A DNA stretch of 34,293 nucleotides from an uncultured Prevotellaceae bacterium (GCA_902785945.1 CADAAR010000022.1:1-34293); one strand, 5' to 3'; shown: positions 23,120-31,710, counted from the first letter of the stretch. Translations and numbers: made by a program. Notes: generated by a model not told the origin, from the letters alone.

Positions 23120-23806
23120 CTATCTCAGCCCCTGCCATTCGCCCCTGATCTGCTTGCACTGCGTATAGAGGCTGGGGCAGTTGAACACCTGATGCAGTTC
23201 ACTGTCAGGCTGTTTGATGATCTCCACACTACGCTGGTGAGTATCCCAGCCGTCGCCCATGATATAAATGTACATCACGCGACCTGTACCGCCAAACGTC
23301 ATGTCCTGATGTTTGTTTACGCTGGCCTTCATCTCCACCGTATAGGGCAGTTGTGGTGTATAGTCGTTCTCCGGCTTTGCGCCCTTCAACACAGCAGCAG
23401 GAAGATAGCGCTGATGATAGCCGTCGTTGGCGGGCGCATACTCAGAAGTGCCGTATTTCTGCTTCAGCTGAGAGACAACCGAGTTCACGTTGTTAGGCCA
23501 GTTGATGAGTTGCAGACAGCGCAGGCCCTCCTCGCGGTTTCGACCGTATATCTCCATTGCCATTGGCATCATGGCGGCAGTACCGTGAGGCGTCTTGCCG
23601 AGGAACTGGGTATAGAGCGCCTCAAACTCCTCGTAGCTGGAGGGCACGTTGGTAAACGTCACCACGCCCGTAGCGGCGCTGTTATACTTCTCTGCGGTCA
23701 GGTTCCCCTTCATCGTATAGGTATGATCGCCATAGGTCCACGTCGTTTGTGCCTGCGCCATCAACCCGGCGCAAAGCATCAGCAGTGATAAAGTCAATTT
23801 CTTCAT
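23120..23806 (-). CDS. Secreted protein of unknown function
   Basis: The 228-residue product has a clear signal peptide (MKKLTLSLLMLCAGLMAQAQ, cleavage near residue 20). The mature part contains YTMKGNLTAEKYNSAATGVV, a segment rich in aromatic and Gly residues (FLGKTPHGTAAMMPMAMEIYGRN split across 89-111) and a beta-rich C-terminal half. It resembles uncharacterised Bacteroidetes secreted proteins (possibly the DUF6935 group, which cannot be confirmed here). No catalytic motif or lipobox is seen. It is alone on the leftward strand, convergent with the preceding pair and about 560 nt downstream of the esterase gene. Confidence 0.7.
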   Translation of the reverse strand: MKKLTLSLLMLCAGLMAQAQTTWTYGDHTYTMKGNLTAEKYNSAATGVVTFTNVPSSYEEFEALYTQFLGKTPHGTAAMMPMAMEIYGRNREEGLRCLQLINWPNNVNSVVSQLKQKYGTSEYAPANDGYHQRYLPAAVLKGAKPENDYTPQLPYTVEMKASVNKHQDMTFGGTGRVMYIYIMGDGWDTHQRSVEIIKQPDSELHQVFNCPSLYTQCKQIRGEWQGLR

Positions 23807-23868
23807 ATCTGTCTTGGTTTTAATGTGATTAATCTTCCGCCTAAATGTTTATTGTTCATTAGACGCTG

Positions 23869-23876
23869 CAAATATA
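23869..23876 (-). promoter_or_regulatory. -7 element for the 23120-23806 gene
   Basis: TATATTTG (followed by C) on the minus strand. Transcription near 23863 gives a leader of about 55 nt. No -33 element is evident. Confidence 0.45.
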
Positions 23877-23931
23877 CGATATTTTTCTGATTTTTCTCTA
23901 CTATTGGAAAAATAATCCTATCCTGTGGAAT

Positions 23932-24063
23932 AAAATTAATCCTTAACTGCTGATTTGGAGGATCTTAACCACAAATAAGGAATTCTTTAACAGGGAAAAA
24001 AGTGAATCTTAACTGGAAGAAAAGTGAACCTTAACTGGAAATTTGGTAGCTTTTAACGGCAAA
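23932..24063. repeat. 22-nt periodic array A (six units, core YTTAAC)
   Basis: The hexamer CTTAAC or TTTAAC recurs at 23942, 23964, 23986, 24008, 24030 and 24052, exactly 22 nt apart each time. The two central units (23998-24019 and 24020-24041) differ at only two positions and share AAAAGTGAA-CTTAACTGGAA; outer units are more degenerate. The array is in the gap between two leftward genes. No gene, CRISPR spacing or terminator explains it. Confidence 0.85.
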
Positions 24064-24076
24064 ACTAGAAATACTA

Positions 24077-24206
24077 CGCTGACTTTCAAAAAAATCTTCG
24101 CTGACTTTTTTAAAACTCTTCGCTGGCTTTTTTAAGCTGCCAAAGACTTTCAATTTTTCTGGCGAACATTTTCTAAAATGCTGACGAAGACTTTTGAAAT
24201 TAGTCG
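24077..24206. repeat. 22-nt periodic array B (core CGCTGACTTT)
   Basis: CGCTGACTTT starts at 24077 and 24099, and CGCTGGCTTT at 24121 (22-nt steps). After a 2-nt shortening, GACTTT recurs at 24145 and, with a degenerate unit between, at 24189. Units 1 and 2 also share an A-rich middle and a CTT end. The period is the same as in the adjacent array A but the sequence is different. A 91-codon leftward frame crosses it but has no recognisable protein features. The remaining bases to 24362 hold a 7-bp inverted repeat (ACACGGA 24313-24319, TCCGTGT 24333-24339) without a T tract. Confidence 0.75.
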
Positions 24207-24362
24207 TTAAGATAATATTTTTAACTGCTTCAGTCTGAGGTTTTTGGGAGCGTAGAAGTTTTTCACGCGCAGCGAAGAAATATATTATTTCCAGCGTACG
24301 CATCACGGAAGGACACGGAAGTGCCTGACCCCTCCGTGTTCAGAAAAACCGTCGCTATCGTG

Positions 24363-25667
24363 TTACTTCAGATAGTTAGCAATGAACTGCTCTCTGGGAT
24401 GTAGGAAATGCTCCTCCCAATAGGGACGTAAACGGCCGGAAGGCCAGGCGTGGGTGCGGAAGGGTACGCAGTTAACAGTTTTGGGGCCTGGTGCACCGTT
24501 GAGGGAAGACCAGACGGCGGAAGGTGGACAGGTTGTGTCGATGAGTCCTATCTCACAATAGATTTCCGCTTTGGAGTGACGGATGAGCAACGCGCCGTCG
24601 AAGTAAGGCAAGGTAGCGTCGAGCATGTCGGCACTGAGGTCTTTGTGACTCTCGATGGGATGAGGCCAGCCGCCACGACGTCCCAGACGTGCACCTCCAA
24701 AATCCTGCATGGCAGGCACATTGAGCACGACTGCGGTGACGCGTGAGTCGAGTCCCGCTGCCGCCACAGCCTGTCCACCGCCCTGACTCTCACCAATAAC
24801 GAGGATGCGCTTGCCGTCCCACTCAGGTTGCTGCGTCATGAATTCAATGGCACGCAGCAAACGCAGATACATGCCTCGGAAGTAATAAGTCTCGCGGTCG
24901 GCAGCGTTGTGATCGTAGTAGTTGTGTAGCAGACCGTTCTCAAGCATGCGGTAGTAGTCGTCGTGCTGTCCGTTCAGCATGCCGTGGGCATTGAGGTCGA
25001 GGCTAAGGGCGCCATTGCCAAGGGCCGCATTGCCCACACACTCGCCCACCTGACAACGACACCAAGCACCGCTCACTCCCGCTGCCCGACAGAGGATGAC
25101 AATCGGCAGTGAGCCTTTCTGGGCCTTCACCGGCTTGGCCATGTAAGCCCGCACTGGCGCAGGACCGAGGCAATTGATCTCAATGTCGTCACAGACGAAT
25201 TTTCCCTGATATTGTTCAGGCACTTCGAGCGTCGTCTTCTTCACCTGCATCGGCAATGCACGCAACAGCGCCTTCTGGTTGTTCCAATAGTCCATCAGAT
25301 CGGCAGGCTCCTCATAACCCGCCCTGAATCCCTCGGGCGCCACTACAAAACCGATACCCTCAGGTGCGCCTTTGCCGCTCACCTCCAGACTCACGGCGCA
25401 AGTGCTGTCGATGGCAGCATCGAAGAGTGCAAATGCCTGGTGCTGCGGCAACAAACGCTCTTCGCGCTGCAGTTGATTATTAACTGCCACGCGAACCGTC
25501 AGCGAATCTGCCGTGAGCGAATCCATGTGACACATGATGACCGCCCGCTCGCCCTTGCCGTATACCCCACTCTCTTTATTCAGCAAGAGGCGGAACGACT
25601 GGGCACTCAGGGATAACGGCGCCGATAAAGCGACAAGTAATATCGCTACTATTTGTTTGGGATTCAT
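24363..25667 (-). CDS. Secreted acetylxylan esterase (AXE1/CE7-like) alpha/beta hydrolase
   Basis: The 434-residue product has a signal peptide (cleavage after about residue 22, SAQS), an N-terminal beta-rich region of about 100 residues, then an AXE1-like hydrolase. The predicted triad is Ser294 in GESQGG, Asp377 in GLIDTTCPPS and His406 in FRTHAWP. The GLxDxxCPPS motif and DLNAHGM are typical of the CE7 family, which deacetylates xylo-oligosaccharides and cephalosporins. Secretion into the periplasm fits polysaccharide breakdown, but no xylanase or SusC/D genes are nearby. It is 18 nt downstream of murI and may be read through from that cluster. Confidence 0.85.
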   Translation of the reverse strand: MNPKQIVAILLVALSAPLSLSAQSFRLLLNKESGVYGKGERAVIMCHMDSLTADSLTVRVAVNNQLQREERLLPQHQAFALFDAAIDSTCAVSLEVSGKGAPEGIGFVVAPEGFRAGYEEPADLMDYWNNQKALLRALPMQVKKTTLEVPEQYQGKFVCDDIEINCLGPAPVRAYMAKPVKAQKGSLPIVILCRAAGVSGAWCRCQVGECVGNAALGNGALSLDLNAHGMLNGQHDDYYRMLENGLLHNYYDHNAADRETYYFRGMYLRLLRAIEFMTQQPEWDGKRILVIGESQGGGQAVAAAGLDSRVTAVVLNVPAMQDFGGARLGRRGGWPHPIESHKDLSADMLDATLPYFDGALLIRHSKAEIYCEIGLIDTTCPPSAVWSSLNGAPGPKTVNCVPFRTHAWPSGRLRPYWEEHFLHPREQFIANYLK

Positions 25668-25685
25668 AAAAGCTGCCTAGTAATA

Positions 25686-26525
25686 TTAACCCAATGTGAT
25701 ATTCTCCACGTCAATACTTTCATGGAGGAAGAGTTGGGCTGACTCTTTGAATTTGTCGGGGTTTTCAGTCGTGAGATAATGGACAGTGGCGTTCTTGGCG
25801 CACTTCTGCTCAATCTGCGGATGACGCTCCAGATACTGCTTGAGGCTCTCTGCCACATACTCGCCCTGGGGAATGACACGCACGCCAGCAGGGAGGTATT
25901 TCAGGATCTTTGGCATGAGCAAGGGATAATGCGTACAGCCGAGGATGATGGTGTCGATAGCAGGGTCGAGACGCATGATCTGGTCGATGCGCTTCTTCAC
26001 GAAATAGTCGGCACCGGGAGAGTCGGCCTCGTTATATTCCACCAAGGGCACCCAGAAAGGACAGGCAACACCCGTGACCTGAATGTCAGAGTGAAGCTTT
26101 TGTATCTCGAGGGTATAGCTCTCGCTCTTGATGGTTCCCTCGGTAGCAAGCACACCAACATGACGGCTCTGGGTGAGGTCGCCAATGACCTCAGCGGTAG
26201 GACGGATGACACCCAACACACGACGGTCGGGGTCGATCTTGGGGATATCGTTCTGCTGGATGGTGCGCAGGGCCTTGGCCGAAGCCGTGTTGCAACCAAG
26301 GATAATGAGATGGCACCCCATCTCAAAAAGCTTCAGAACAGCCTGGCGGGTGAACTCATAGACCACCTCAAAACTACGCGGACCATAAGGCGTACGGGCA
26401 TTGTCGCCCAAATAGAGATAATCGTATTCGGGTAACAGCTGACGAATGCCATGCAGGATGGTCAAGCCGCCATAGCCACTGTCGAAAATGCCTATAGGAC
26501 CGGGAAGAGGTGAGAGATTACTCAT
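25686..26525 (-). CDS. murI: Glutamate racemase (MurI)
   Basis: MurI converts L- to D-glutamate for peptidoglycan. From the ATG at 26525 the product is 279 residues. It carries IGIFDSGYGGL with Asp15 (11-21), LGDNARTPYG and the two catalytic cysteines, Cys78 in LGCNTASA and Cys197 in LGCTHYPLL. A longer frame from 26570 adds 15 basic residues but overlaps the upstream ompH gene extensively. The 26525 start gives a 4-nt ATGA overlap with the ompH stop, the usual coupling arrangement, and begins just before the conserved N-terminus. It is the last gene of the bamA-ompH envelope cluster. Confidence 0.94.
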   Translation of the reverse strand: MSNLSPLPGPIGIFDSGYGGLTILHGIRQLLPEYDYLYLGDNARTPYGPRSFEVVYEFTRQAVLKLFEMGCHLIILGCNTASAKALRTIQQNDIPKIDPDRRVLGVIRPTAEVIGDLTQSRHVGVLATEGTIKSESYTLEIQKLHSDIQVTGVACPFWVPLVEYNEADSPGADYFVKKRIDQIMRLDPAIDTIILGCTHYPLLMPKILKYLPAGVRVIPQGEYVAESLKQYLERHPQIEQKCAKNATVHYLTTENPDKFKESAQLFLHESIDVENITLG

Positions 26526-27037
26526 TTCGCGAGCGATGCGATGACTAATTCGTTGAGATTTTCGCCCCATGCGGGGTTGATATACGGACAGGATTCGGAG
26601 TCGGTATTGACCACGAGGGCCAAGCCACGCTCGTTGGCTATCCCGGCAACCGTCTCTGCCAGGCGGATCTTAAGCGGTGCCAGGGCTTCACGCTCAGCAT
26701 CGGCCAATTGCTTGAGACTTTCTTCCTTGAAAGCCACATTGCGCGTCATCAGTTCCTGCAACTCGGTCTGACGCTTCTGAAGAATGGTTTTCGGAAATTC
26801 GCGCTGACCTTCGAGGAACTCCTCGTATTTGCGGTTGAACTCATTGGTGACCCGCTGCAGCTCTGCCTCGTATTGATGGCGGAGTTCGGCCATCTGTTTC
26901 TGTACCAGCGCATATTGCGGCATGGCCTGCAACGCCTGCTGGTAGCTGAGATAACCGAAACGTATGGAAAGGCTGTCCTGTGCAGAAACGCACAGGACAG
27001 CACATATTGCTATGATTAATGTAGCTAAACGCCTCAT
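26522..27037 (-). CDS. OmpH/Skp-family periplasmic chaperone (third copy)
   Basis: Skp-type chaperones hold unfolded outer-membrane proteins in the periplasm for BamA. The 171-residue product has a signal peptide (cleavage after VSAQ, about residue 20), then FGYLSYQQALQAMPQYALVQKQM and a long coiled-coil region (about 45-125) rich in Glu, Gln and Arg, followed by a short C-terminal beta segment (LALVVNTDSESCPYINP). It is third of three tandem paralogues after bamA, 3 nt after the second. It ends in a 4-nt overlap with murI. Confidence 0.9.
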   Translation of the reverse strand: MRRLATLIIAICAVLCVSAQDSLSIRFGYLSYQQALQAMPQYALVQKQMAELRHQYEAELQRVTNEFNRKYEEFLEGQREFPKTILQKRQTELQELMTRNVAFKEESLKQLADAEREALAPLKIRLAETVAGIANERGLALVVNTDSESCPYINPAWGENLNELVIASLAK

Positions 27038-27040
27038 TGT

Positions 27041-27544
27041 TTACTTCAGTCCGAGTTTTGCCTTGACCTGAGCGGTAACATCTGTAGAGAGCGTGGTGCT
27101 GATGAAAGGCAGCGAGTTGTTCTCCATGATGTAGACATAGCCACCAGCAGTACCAATGGCCTTGATGGCGTCGAGCACCTTGGTCTGGATGGCCTGCATC
27201 TTCTCGCCAGAAGCCTTCTGGAGAGCCTGCTGGTTGTCCTGGAAGCTCTGCTGGATCTTGGTGTACATATCCTGCAGTTCCTGCTGGCGACGCTGCTTGA
27301 TGTTGTCGGGCAGCGTGGCCTGCTCCTTATCGAAAGCCTCACCCTTCTTCTGCAGCTCGTCCTGCATTGACTTCAGATCGGCCTCGTACTGGTCCTGAAG
27401 GGCCTTGATTTCTGTCTGAGCCTTCTGGTACTCCGGCATTGCCTGGATAATTTCCTGGGTATTGACATGACCGAACTTGGCCTGTGCGTTAGCGGTGGTG
27501 AAACCGCAGATTGCGCAGATAGCGCAGATGATTAATTTTTTCAT
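27041..27544 (-). CDS. OmpH/Skp-family periplasmic chaperone (second copy)
   Basis: The 167-residue product has a signal peptide ending near TANAQ (residue 21), the family start AKFGHVNTQEIIQAMPEYQKAQ, a long charged coiled coil (about 45-120, with KSMQDELQKKGEAFDKEQ) and the C-terminal strand GYVYIMENNSLPFIS. This is the most typical Skp/OmpH sequence of the three. The signal peptide is encoded by three 9-nt repeats (27505-27531). It lies 22 nt after the first copy and 3 nt before the third. Confidence 0.92.
   Translation of the reverse strand: MKKLIICAICAICGFTTANAQAKFGHVNTQEIIQAMPEYQKAQTEIKALQDQYEADLKSMQDELQKKGEAFDKEQATLPDNIKQRRQQELQDMYTKIQQSFQDNQQALQKASGEKMQAIQTKVLDAIKAIGTAGGYVYIMENNSLPFISTTLSTDVTAQVKAKLGLK
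27505..27531. repeat. 9-nt tandem repeat coding a signal peptide (second ompH)
   Basis: CGCAGATTG, CGCAGATAG and CGCAGATGA in a row. On the coding strand this gives the ICAICAIC h-region. A related run (ACAGATGAC, ACAGATTGC, ACAGATAAT, 28044-28070) lies at the same place in the first ompH gene. Confidence 0.75.
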
Positions 27545-27566
27545 TTCTTTTCTACTTTATTGATTA

Positions 27567-28082
27567 TTAATTACTATATCCTAACTTTCGAAGCACCTCC
27601 GAGGAGATGTCGATCTTGGGGGATCCGAAGATAATGCCGGTATCGCTGGCACGATCGAGAATAAGTTGATAGCCACGAAGTTCAGCAATATCCTTGACGG
27701 CATTGTAGATTTCGTCCTGAATGGGTGTCATCAGGGCCGTACGTTTCTTGAAGAGCTCACCGTCGGGGCCGAAGTATTTTTTCTTCAGGTCGGCAGCTTC
27801 TTTCTCCTTAGCAACGATGGCATCCTGCTTAGTTTTCTTCTGCTCCTGCGACAGGAACACCACTTCGTTCTGATAGTTCTTATACAAGGTCTGGGCCTCA
27901 GTGGTCAATGCATCGACCTCTGCCTGCCATTTCTTCGATACCTGGTTCAACTGCTCGTTGGCACGCTCATAGGCGGGGATATTCTTGAGGATATACTCCA
28001 TATCGACCAACGCGAACTTCTGCGCCTGGGCCTGAAGACCCATACAGATGACACAGATTGCACAGATAATTAGTCTCTTCAT
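27567..28082 (-). CDS. OmpH/Skp-family periplasmic chaperone (first copy)
   Basis: The 171-residue product has a signal peptide (cleavage after QAQAQ, about residue 21) and the start KFALVDMEYILKNIPAYERANEQL. A coiled coil (about 45-110) leads to the C-terminal YQLILDRASDTGIIFGSPKIDISSEVLRKLG. It lies directly downstream of bamA (67 nt gap), the usual position of skp. Divergence from the other two copies suggests separate client sets. Its signal peptide carries a degenerate 9-nt repeat like that of the second copy. Confidence 0.92.
   Translation of the reverse strand: MKRLIICAICVICMGLQAQAQKFALVDMEYILKNIPAYERANEQLNQVSKKWQAEVDALTTEAQTLYKNYQNEVVFLSQEQKKTKQDAIVAKEKEAADLKKKYFGPDGELFKKRTALMTPIQDEIYNAVKDIAELRGYQLILDRASDTGIIFGSPKIDISSEVLRKLGYSN
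28044..28070. repeat. 9-nt tandem repeat coding a signal peptide (first ompH)
   Basis: Three units with core ACAGATNNN give IICAICVIC in the signal peptide. Either ancestral similarity between the paralogues or local repeat expansion could explain it. Confidence 0.7.
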
Positions 28083-28149
28083 ATTCTTTCTATTTTAATG
28101 TTACACCACTTTTGACGAGAAAACTCGATTGTGGTTTAAAAGTTTTCTT

Positions 28150-30867
28150 TTAAAACTCCTGTCCGAGGACGAAATGGAAATTGCTTCCACCTCTTGTACG
28201 ACCACCAGACTGGTTGGTTGTGACATAGTCGAAACCATATGCCCAGTCGATACCCATCAGACCCACCATCGGCAGGAAGATACGCACACCGACACCAGCC
28301 GAACGCTTCATCTTGAAGGGGTTGAAGTCCTTAGCCCTTGCCCAGGCATTACCACCTTCGAGGAAACCGAGGCCGTAGATGGTAGTGTTACCCAGCATGA
28401 ACGGATAACGGAGCTCGAGCGTGAAGCGGTCGTAGGCGTAGGCATTGAATGACGAGAGGCTGATGCCCTGATGCATCAAGTCGTAAGACGATGAGTAAGA
28501 GATAGCACCATTGTCGTATCCACGCAGACCAATCGTCTCCTCAGAATAACCGTAGCTATAGCCACTCATACCGTCACCACCCACGTAGAAGGTCTCGAAG
28601 GGTGAGCGCTTATCCTGGTTGTAGGCACCCAGCAAACCGAGCTCCACACGCGTCATGAGCACGAAGCACTTGGCGCCACCGGTAAGAGCAGTATAGGTGC
28701 GTGACTTGAACTTCCACTTATGGTATTCAATCCAACGGTATACATCCTGCAACTCATCCTCGTATCGGGAGGAGTTGGTATTCTTAGCCAGACTGCCATA
28801 GTCCTTGCCATCGAAGAGCGACCAGGGTGGCGTGAGTGTGACAGAAGCCATGAACTCAGAACCGTGACGTGGGAACAACGGGTTGTCGGTAGAGTTACGC
28901 GACAAGGTCAGCCCCAAGTTGATATTGTTACAATTACCGTTTCTGATATAGAAATACTGCCAATCGCGCAGCAGATAGCGGGTATAACCCAACTGTGCGG
29001 AGAGCTGGAAATAGTCATCAGGCCAGCGCAGACGCTTACCCCACGACAGAGCGGCACCATAGACCGTCATCGTCTTATCGTCGTCGAGCATCGACTCGTA
29101 GTTGATGGCATAGGGGTTGTAACCGCTCAGACCATAGCTATAACTCATGTAGTTGTTATAGAAGGCGTTGTTGCGGTACATGCTGTTGATATCGCTCTGC
29201 TTCGAATAGAAGGCACTGACGCTGAAGGCGTTCGGACGCTTGCCGCCAAACCAGTTGGTACCGTAGCTCGCACTCAGCGAGCTATAGTAAGAACCGTTGG
29301 TCTGGAAGTTAAAGCCCAGCTGCTCACCGTCGCCATAAGGCAGGATACCACGATGGAGCTTGTTCTTACCAAAGAGGTTGCGCAGTGAGAAGTTATTGAA
29401 CTTGATACCGATACGTCCGATGATACCCGTCTGTCCCCAACCCAGTGAGAACTCCAGCTGGTCGTTGCTCTTCTGTTCGAGCTGCCAGTTAATGTCGACG
29501 GTACCGTCTTCGCCATTCGGTTTGATCTCAGGATTGATGGTCTCTGCATCGAAGAAACCCGAAGAACCGATTTCACGGGCAGAACGCATGATGGCATCCT
29601 TATTGAACAGGTCGCCTGGCTTGGTACGGAGTTCACGACGCACCACCTCTTCATAAAGGCGGTCGTTACCGTAGATGCGTACATGGTTCAAACGGGCTTG
29701 CGGTCCCTCCATGACGCGCATCTCGAGGTCGATACTATCGTTGACGATGTTCACCTCCACCGGTTCGATGCTGGAGAACACGTAACCATTGTTATAATAG
29801 TAGTTGCTGGCAGCATCCTCATCTTCCTGCAGACGCTTTTTAAGCAATCGCTGGTTGTAGGCGTCGCCTTTCTTCATGCCCAGCACGGCATTCAGATAGT
29901 CGGAAGTAACCACCGTGTTACCTACCCAAGTGATATCTCTCACATAATATTTGTCGCCCTCATCCACACGCACAAAGACGTTGACATGCTTATCGTCGTT
30001 ATTCCAGACGGAGTCTTCAAGGATGGTGGCATCGCGGAAGCCCAGCTCATTGTATTTCTCAATCAGCTTCTGTTTGGCCTCCTTATAGCGCTCGTAGGTG
30101 AATTTCTTGGCCTTGAAGAAATTGCTGAACTTACCAGCCTCGTGAATCTTACCAAAAGCACCCTTACCGAAGAATGAACCCTTGATCTTCTTGTCGGTAA
30201 GCTTTTCATTACCCGTGATAAAGATGTTACGCACCTTCATCTTGTCCTTCTTGTCGATATTGACATCGAGCATCACCTGACCCTTGTTGTTGGGATCGTC
30301 GCGCTGTACGATATTGATTTCTGCATTCTTGAAGCCTTTCTCGTCGAAATATCTCTGGGCGAGGATCTTAGCACGATCGATCATGTTTGGCGTGATCTGA
30401 CTACCCTTGATGATACCCAGCTTCGACTCCATATCGTCGCGTTCCGACTTCTTGATGCCGTAATAGTTGATCGTACTCACACGAGGACGCATGGCCAACG
30501 TGATACGCAGATAAACCTTATTGCCCACGATGGAGTCGGCACTGATCTGGGCGTTCGAGAACAAACCATGACGCCAATAGCGCTTGACGGCTTCAGTAAT
30601 CTGGGGACCAGGCACCTCTACTTCCTGACCAACAGTCAGTCCGGAGAGACCTACGAGCACATAATCCTCATAGCCTTCGACACCCTCGACGGCGATACCA
30701 CCAATGGTACACGTACGAGGCGTACCTGCATAAGAAATATCTGGATGTACAATCTTATCCTGAGCAGTAGCAGTGAATAGTGAACAGTGAATAGTGAACA
30801 GCACCAACAGTACTTTCAACATCCATCCACTTGTCACTCCCTTATACCTTATTATATTATATAGCAT
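28150..30867 (-). CDS. bamA: Outer-membrane protein assembly factor BamA (Omp85)
   Basis: BamA folds and inserts beta-barrel proteins into the outer membrane. From ATG 30867 the product is about 905 residues with an N-terminal signal region, a POTRA series through the first half (for example INYYGIKKSERDDMESKLGI and VRNIFITGNEKLTDKKI) and an Omp85 barrel. The barrel includes the loop-6 motif LRGYDNG and ends in Phe (LGQEF). A longer frame to 31071 overlaps uppS and is not supported; ATG 30822 (MLKVLLVLFT) is an alternative start. Part of the signal peptide is encoded by a heptanucleotide array. It lies 19 nt downstream of uppS and upstream of three ompH genes. Confidence 0.93.
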   Translation of the reverse strand: MLYNIIRYKGVTSGWMLKVLLVLFTIHCSLFTATAQDKIVHPDISYAGTPRTCTIGGIAVEGVEGYEDYVLVGLSGLTVGQEVEVPGPQITEAVKRYWRHGLFSNAQISADSIVGNKVYLRITLAMRPRVSTINYYGIKKSERDDMESKLGIIKGSQITPNMIDRAKILAQRYFDEKGFKNAEINIVQRDDPNNKGQVMLDVNIDKKDKMKVRNIFITGNEKLTDKKIKGSFFGKGAFGKIHEAGKFSNFFKAKKFTYERYKEAKQKLIEKYNELGFRDATILEDSVWNNDDKHVNVFVRVDEGDKYYVRDITWVGNTVVTSDYLNAVLGMKKGDAYNQRLLKKRLQEDEDAASNYYYNNGYVFSSIEPVEVNIVNDSIDLEMRVMEGPQARLNHVRIYGNDRLYEEVVRRELRTKPGDLFNKDAIMRSAREIGSSGFFDAETINPEIKPNGEDGTVDINWQLEQKSNDQLEFSLGWGQTGIIGRIGIKFNNFSLRNLFGKNKLHRGILPYGDGEQLGFNFQTNGSYYSSLSASYGTNWFGGKRPNAFSVSAFYSKQSDINSMYRNNAFYNNYMSYSYGLSGYNPYAINYESMLDDDKTMTVYGAALSWGKRLRWPDDYFQLSAQLGYTRYLLRDWQYFYIRNGNCNNINLGLTLSRNSTDNPLFPRHGSEFMASVTLTPPWSLFDGKDYGSLAKNTNSSRYEDELQDVYRWIEYHKWKFKSRTYTALTGGAKCFVLMTRVELGLLGAYNQDKRSPFETFYVGGDGMSGYSYGYSEETIGLRGYDNGAISYSSSYDLMHQGISLSSFNAYAYDRFTLELRYPFMLGNTTIYGLGFLEGGNAWARAKDFNPFKMKRSAGVGVRIFLPMVGLMGIDWAYGFDYVTTNQSGGRTRGGSNFHFVLGQEF
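30768..30802. repeat. Heptanucleotide array, GAATAGT class (in bamA signal-peptide codons)
   Basis: Units TAGCAGT, GAATAGT, GAACAGT, GAATAGT, GAACAGC at exact 7-nt spacing. The coding strand gives VLFTIHCSLFTAT, which is the hydrophobic core of the BamA signal peptide (about residues 22-34). Confidence 0.85.
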
Positions 30868-30886
30868 CGTTTTAAACTGTTCTTTC

Positions 30887-31675
30887 TTACTTATTTTCCT
30901 CTTCTTCCACCTGTGCCTCTGTCTTTCCGAAGCGACGCTGACGGCCCTGATAGTCGATGATAGCCTTATGAAGAGCCTCCTCGTCGAAGTCGGGCCAGTA
31001 GGTATCGCAGAAATAGAACTCCGAATAAGCGCACTGCCAGAGCAGGTAGTTGGAGATACGCAACTCACCACCCGTACGGATGAGCAACTCGGGATCGGGC
31101 ATGAAATTGGTGCAGAGGTGCTGACTGATAAACTCTTCTGTAATATCTTCAGCTCGGATACCGCCCGTTACCAGTTTCTTCAGCTTATTCTGGGGGAGCG
31201 GCAGCTCCATATCGTTCACCTCGGTCACAATCTGACGTACGGCATTGGTGATCTCCCAACGACTTGAATAGCTCATGGCCACCACCAGCGTCATACCGTC
31301 GTTACCCTTTGTGAGATCCTCCATATAGTGAATCTTATCCTGCACGCTATCGGGCAAACGCTTCAGGTCACCGATCATCTTGAACTTCACGTTATTGTCG
31401 GTAAACAGCTCCATCTCGATGAAGCCGAGCACCAAGCCCATCAGTGCCTCTATCTCATAGGCTGGACGATTCCAGTTCTCCGTAGAGAAGGTGTAAAGCG
31501 TCAGGTATTTCACACCCAGACGGGCGCACTCTGCGGTGATCTTCTTGACAGTATCCAGTCCCGCCTTATGTCCAAAGGTGCGGTCCAGTCCACGGTCGGT
31601 AGCCCAGCGGCCGTTGCCATCCATGATGATGGCAATGTGCTGTGGGATGCGGTTCATGTCCAAAAGCTCTTTCAT
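30887..31675 (-). CDS. uppS: Isoprenyl transferase / undecaprenyl diphosphate synthase (UppS)
   Basis: UppS condenses isopentenyl diphosphate with farnesyl diphosphate in cis to make undecaprenyl diphosphate, the lipid carrier of cell-wall synthesis. The 262-residue product shows [13 protein letters not shown] (13-25, with metal-binding Asp19), [13 protein letters not shown], and the C-terminal [29 protein letters not shown] split across the substrate site. Length is typical. A start at Met7 is possible but less likely. It sits between the DUF6089 gene and bamA, a conserved Bacteroidetes order. Confidence 0.95.
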   Translation of the reverse strand: MKELLDMNRIPQHIAIIMDGNGRWATDRGLDRTFGHKAGLDTVKKITAECARLGVKYLTLYTFSTENWNRPAYEIEALMGLVLGFIEMELFTDNNVKFKMIGDLKRLPDSVQDKIHYMEDLTKGNDGMTLVVAMSYSSRWEITNAVRQIVTEVNDMELPLPQNKLKKLVTGGIRAEDITEEFISQHLCTNFMPDPELLIRTGGELRISNYLLWQCAYSEFYFCDTYWPDFDEEALHKAIIDYQGRQRRFGKTEAQVEEEENK

Positions 31676-31682
31676 ATATCTA

Positions 31683-31710
31683 ATTCTTCACTATTCACTA
31701 TTAACTATTC
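31683..31710. repeat. Heptanucleotide array, inverted GAATAGT class (intergenic)
   Basis: Units ATTCTTC, ACTATTC, ACTATTA, ACTATTC fill most of the 44-nt gap between the DUF6089 gene and uppS. On the minus (transcribed) strand they read as GAATAGT units. Confidence 0.8.

Noticed and set aside
23932-24206. CRISPR array
   Set aside because: Units are contiguous 22-mers with no unique spacers of equal length and no cas genes in the window.
24031-24306. Leftward open frame of 91 codons in the gap before the esterase gene
   Set aside because: It crosses the 22-nt repeat arrays, whose period is not a multiple of three; it has no recognisable domain and no promoter nearby. The repeats explain the sequence better.
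24303-24345. Terminator at the end of the esterase gene
   Set aside because: The inverted repeat ACACGGA/TCCGTGT (with a 13-nt loop) has no T tract on either strand, so it is left as an unexplained inverted repeat.
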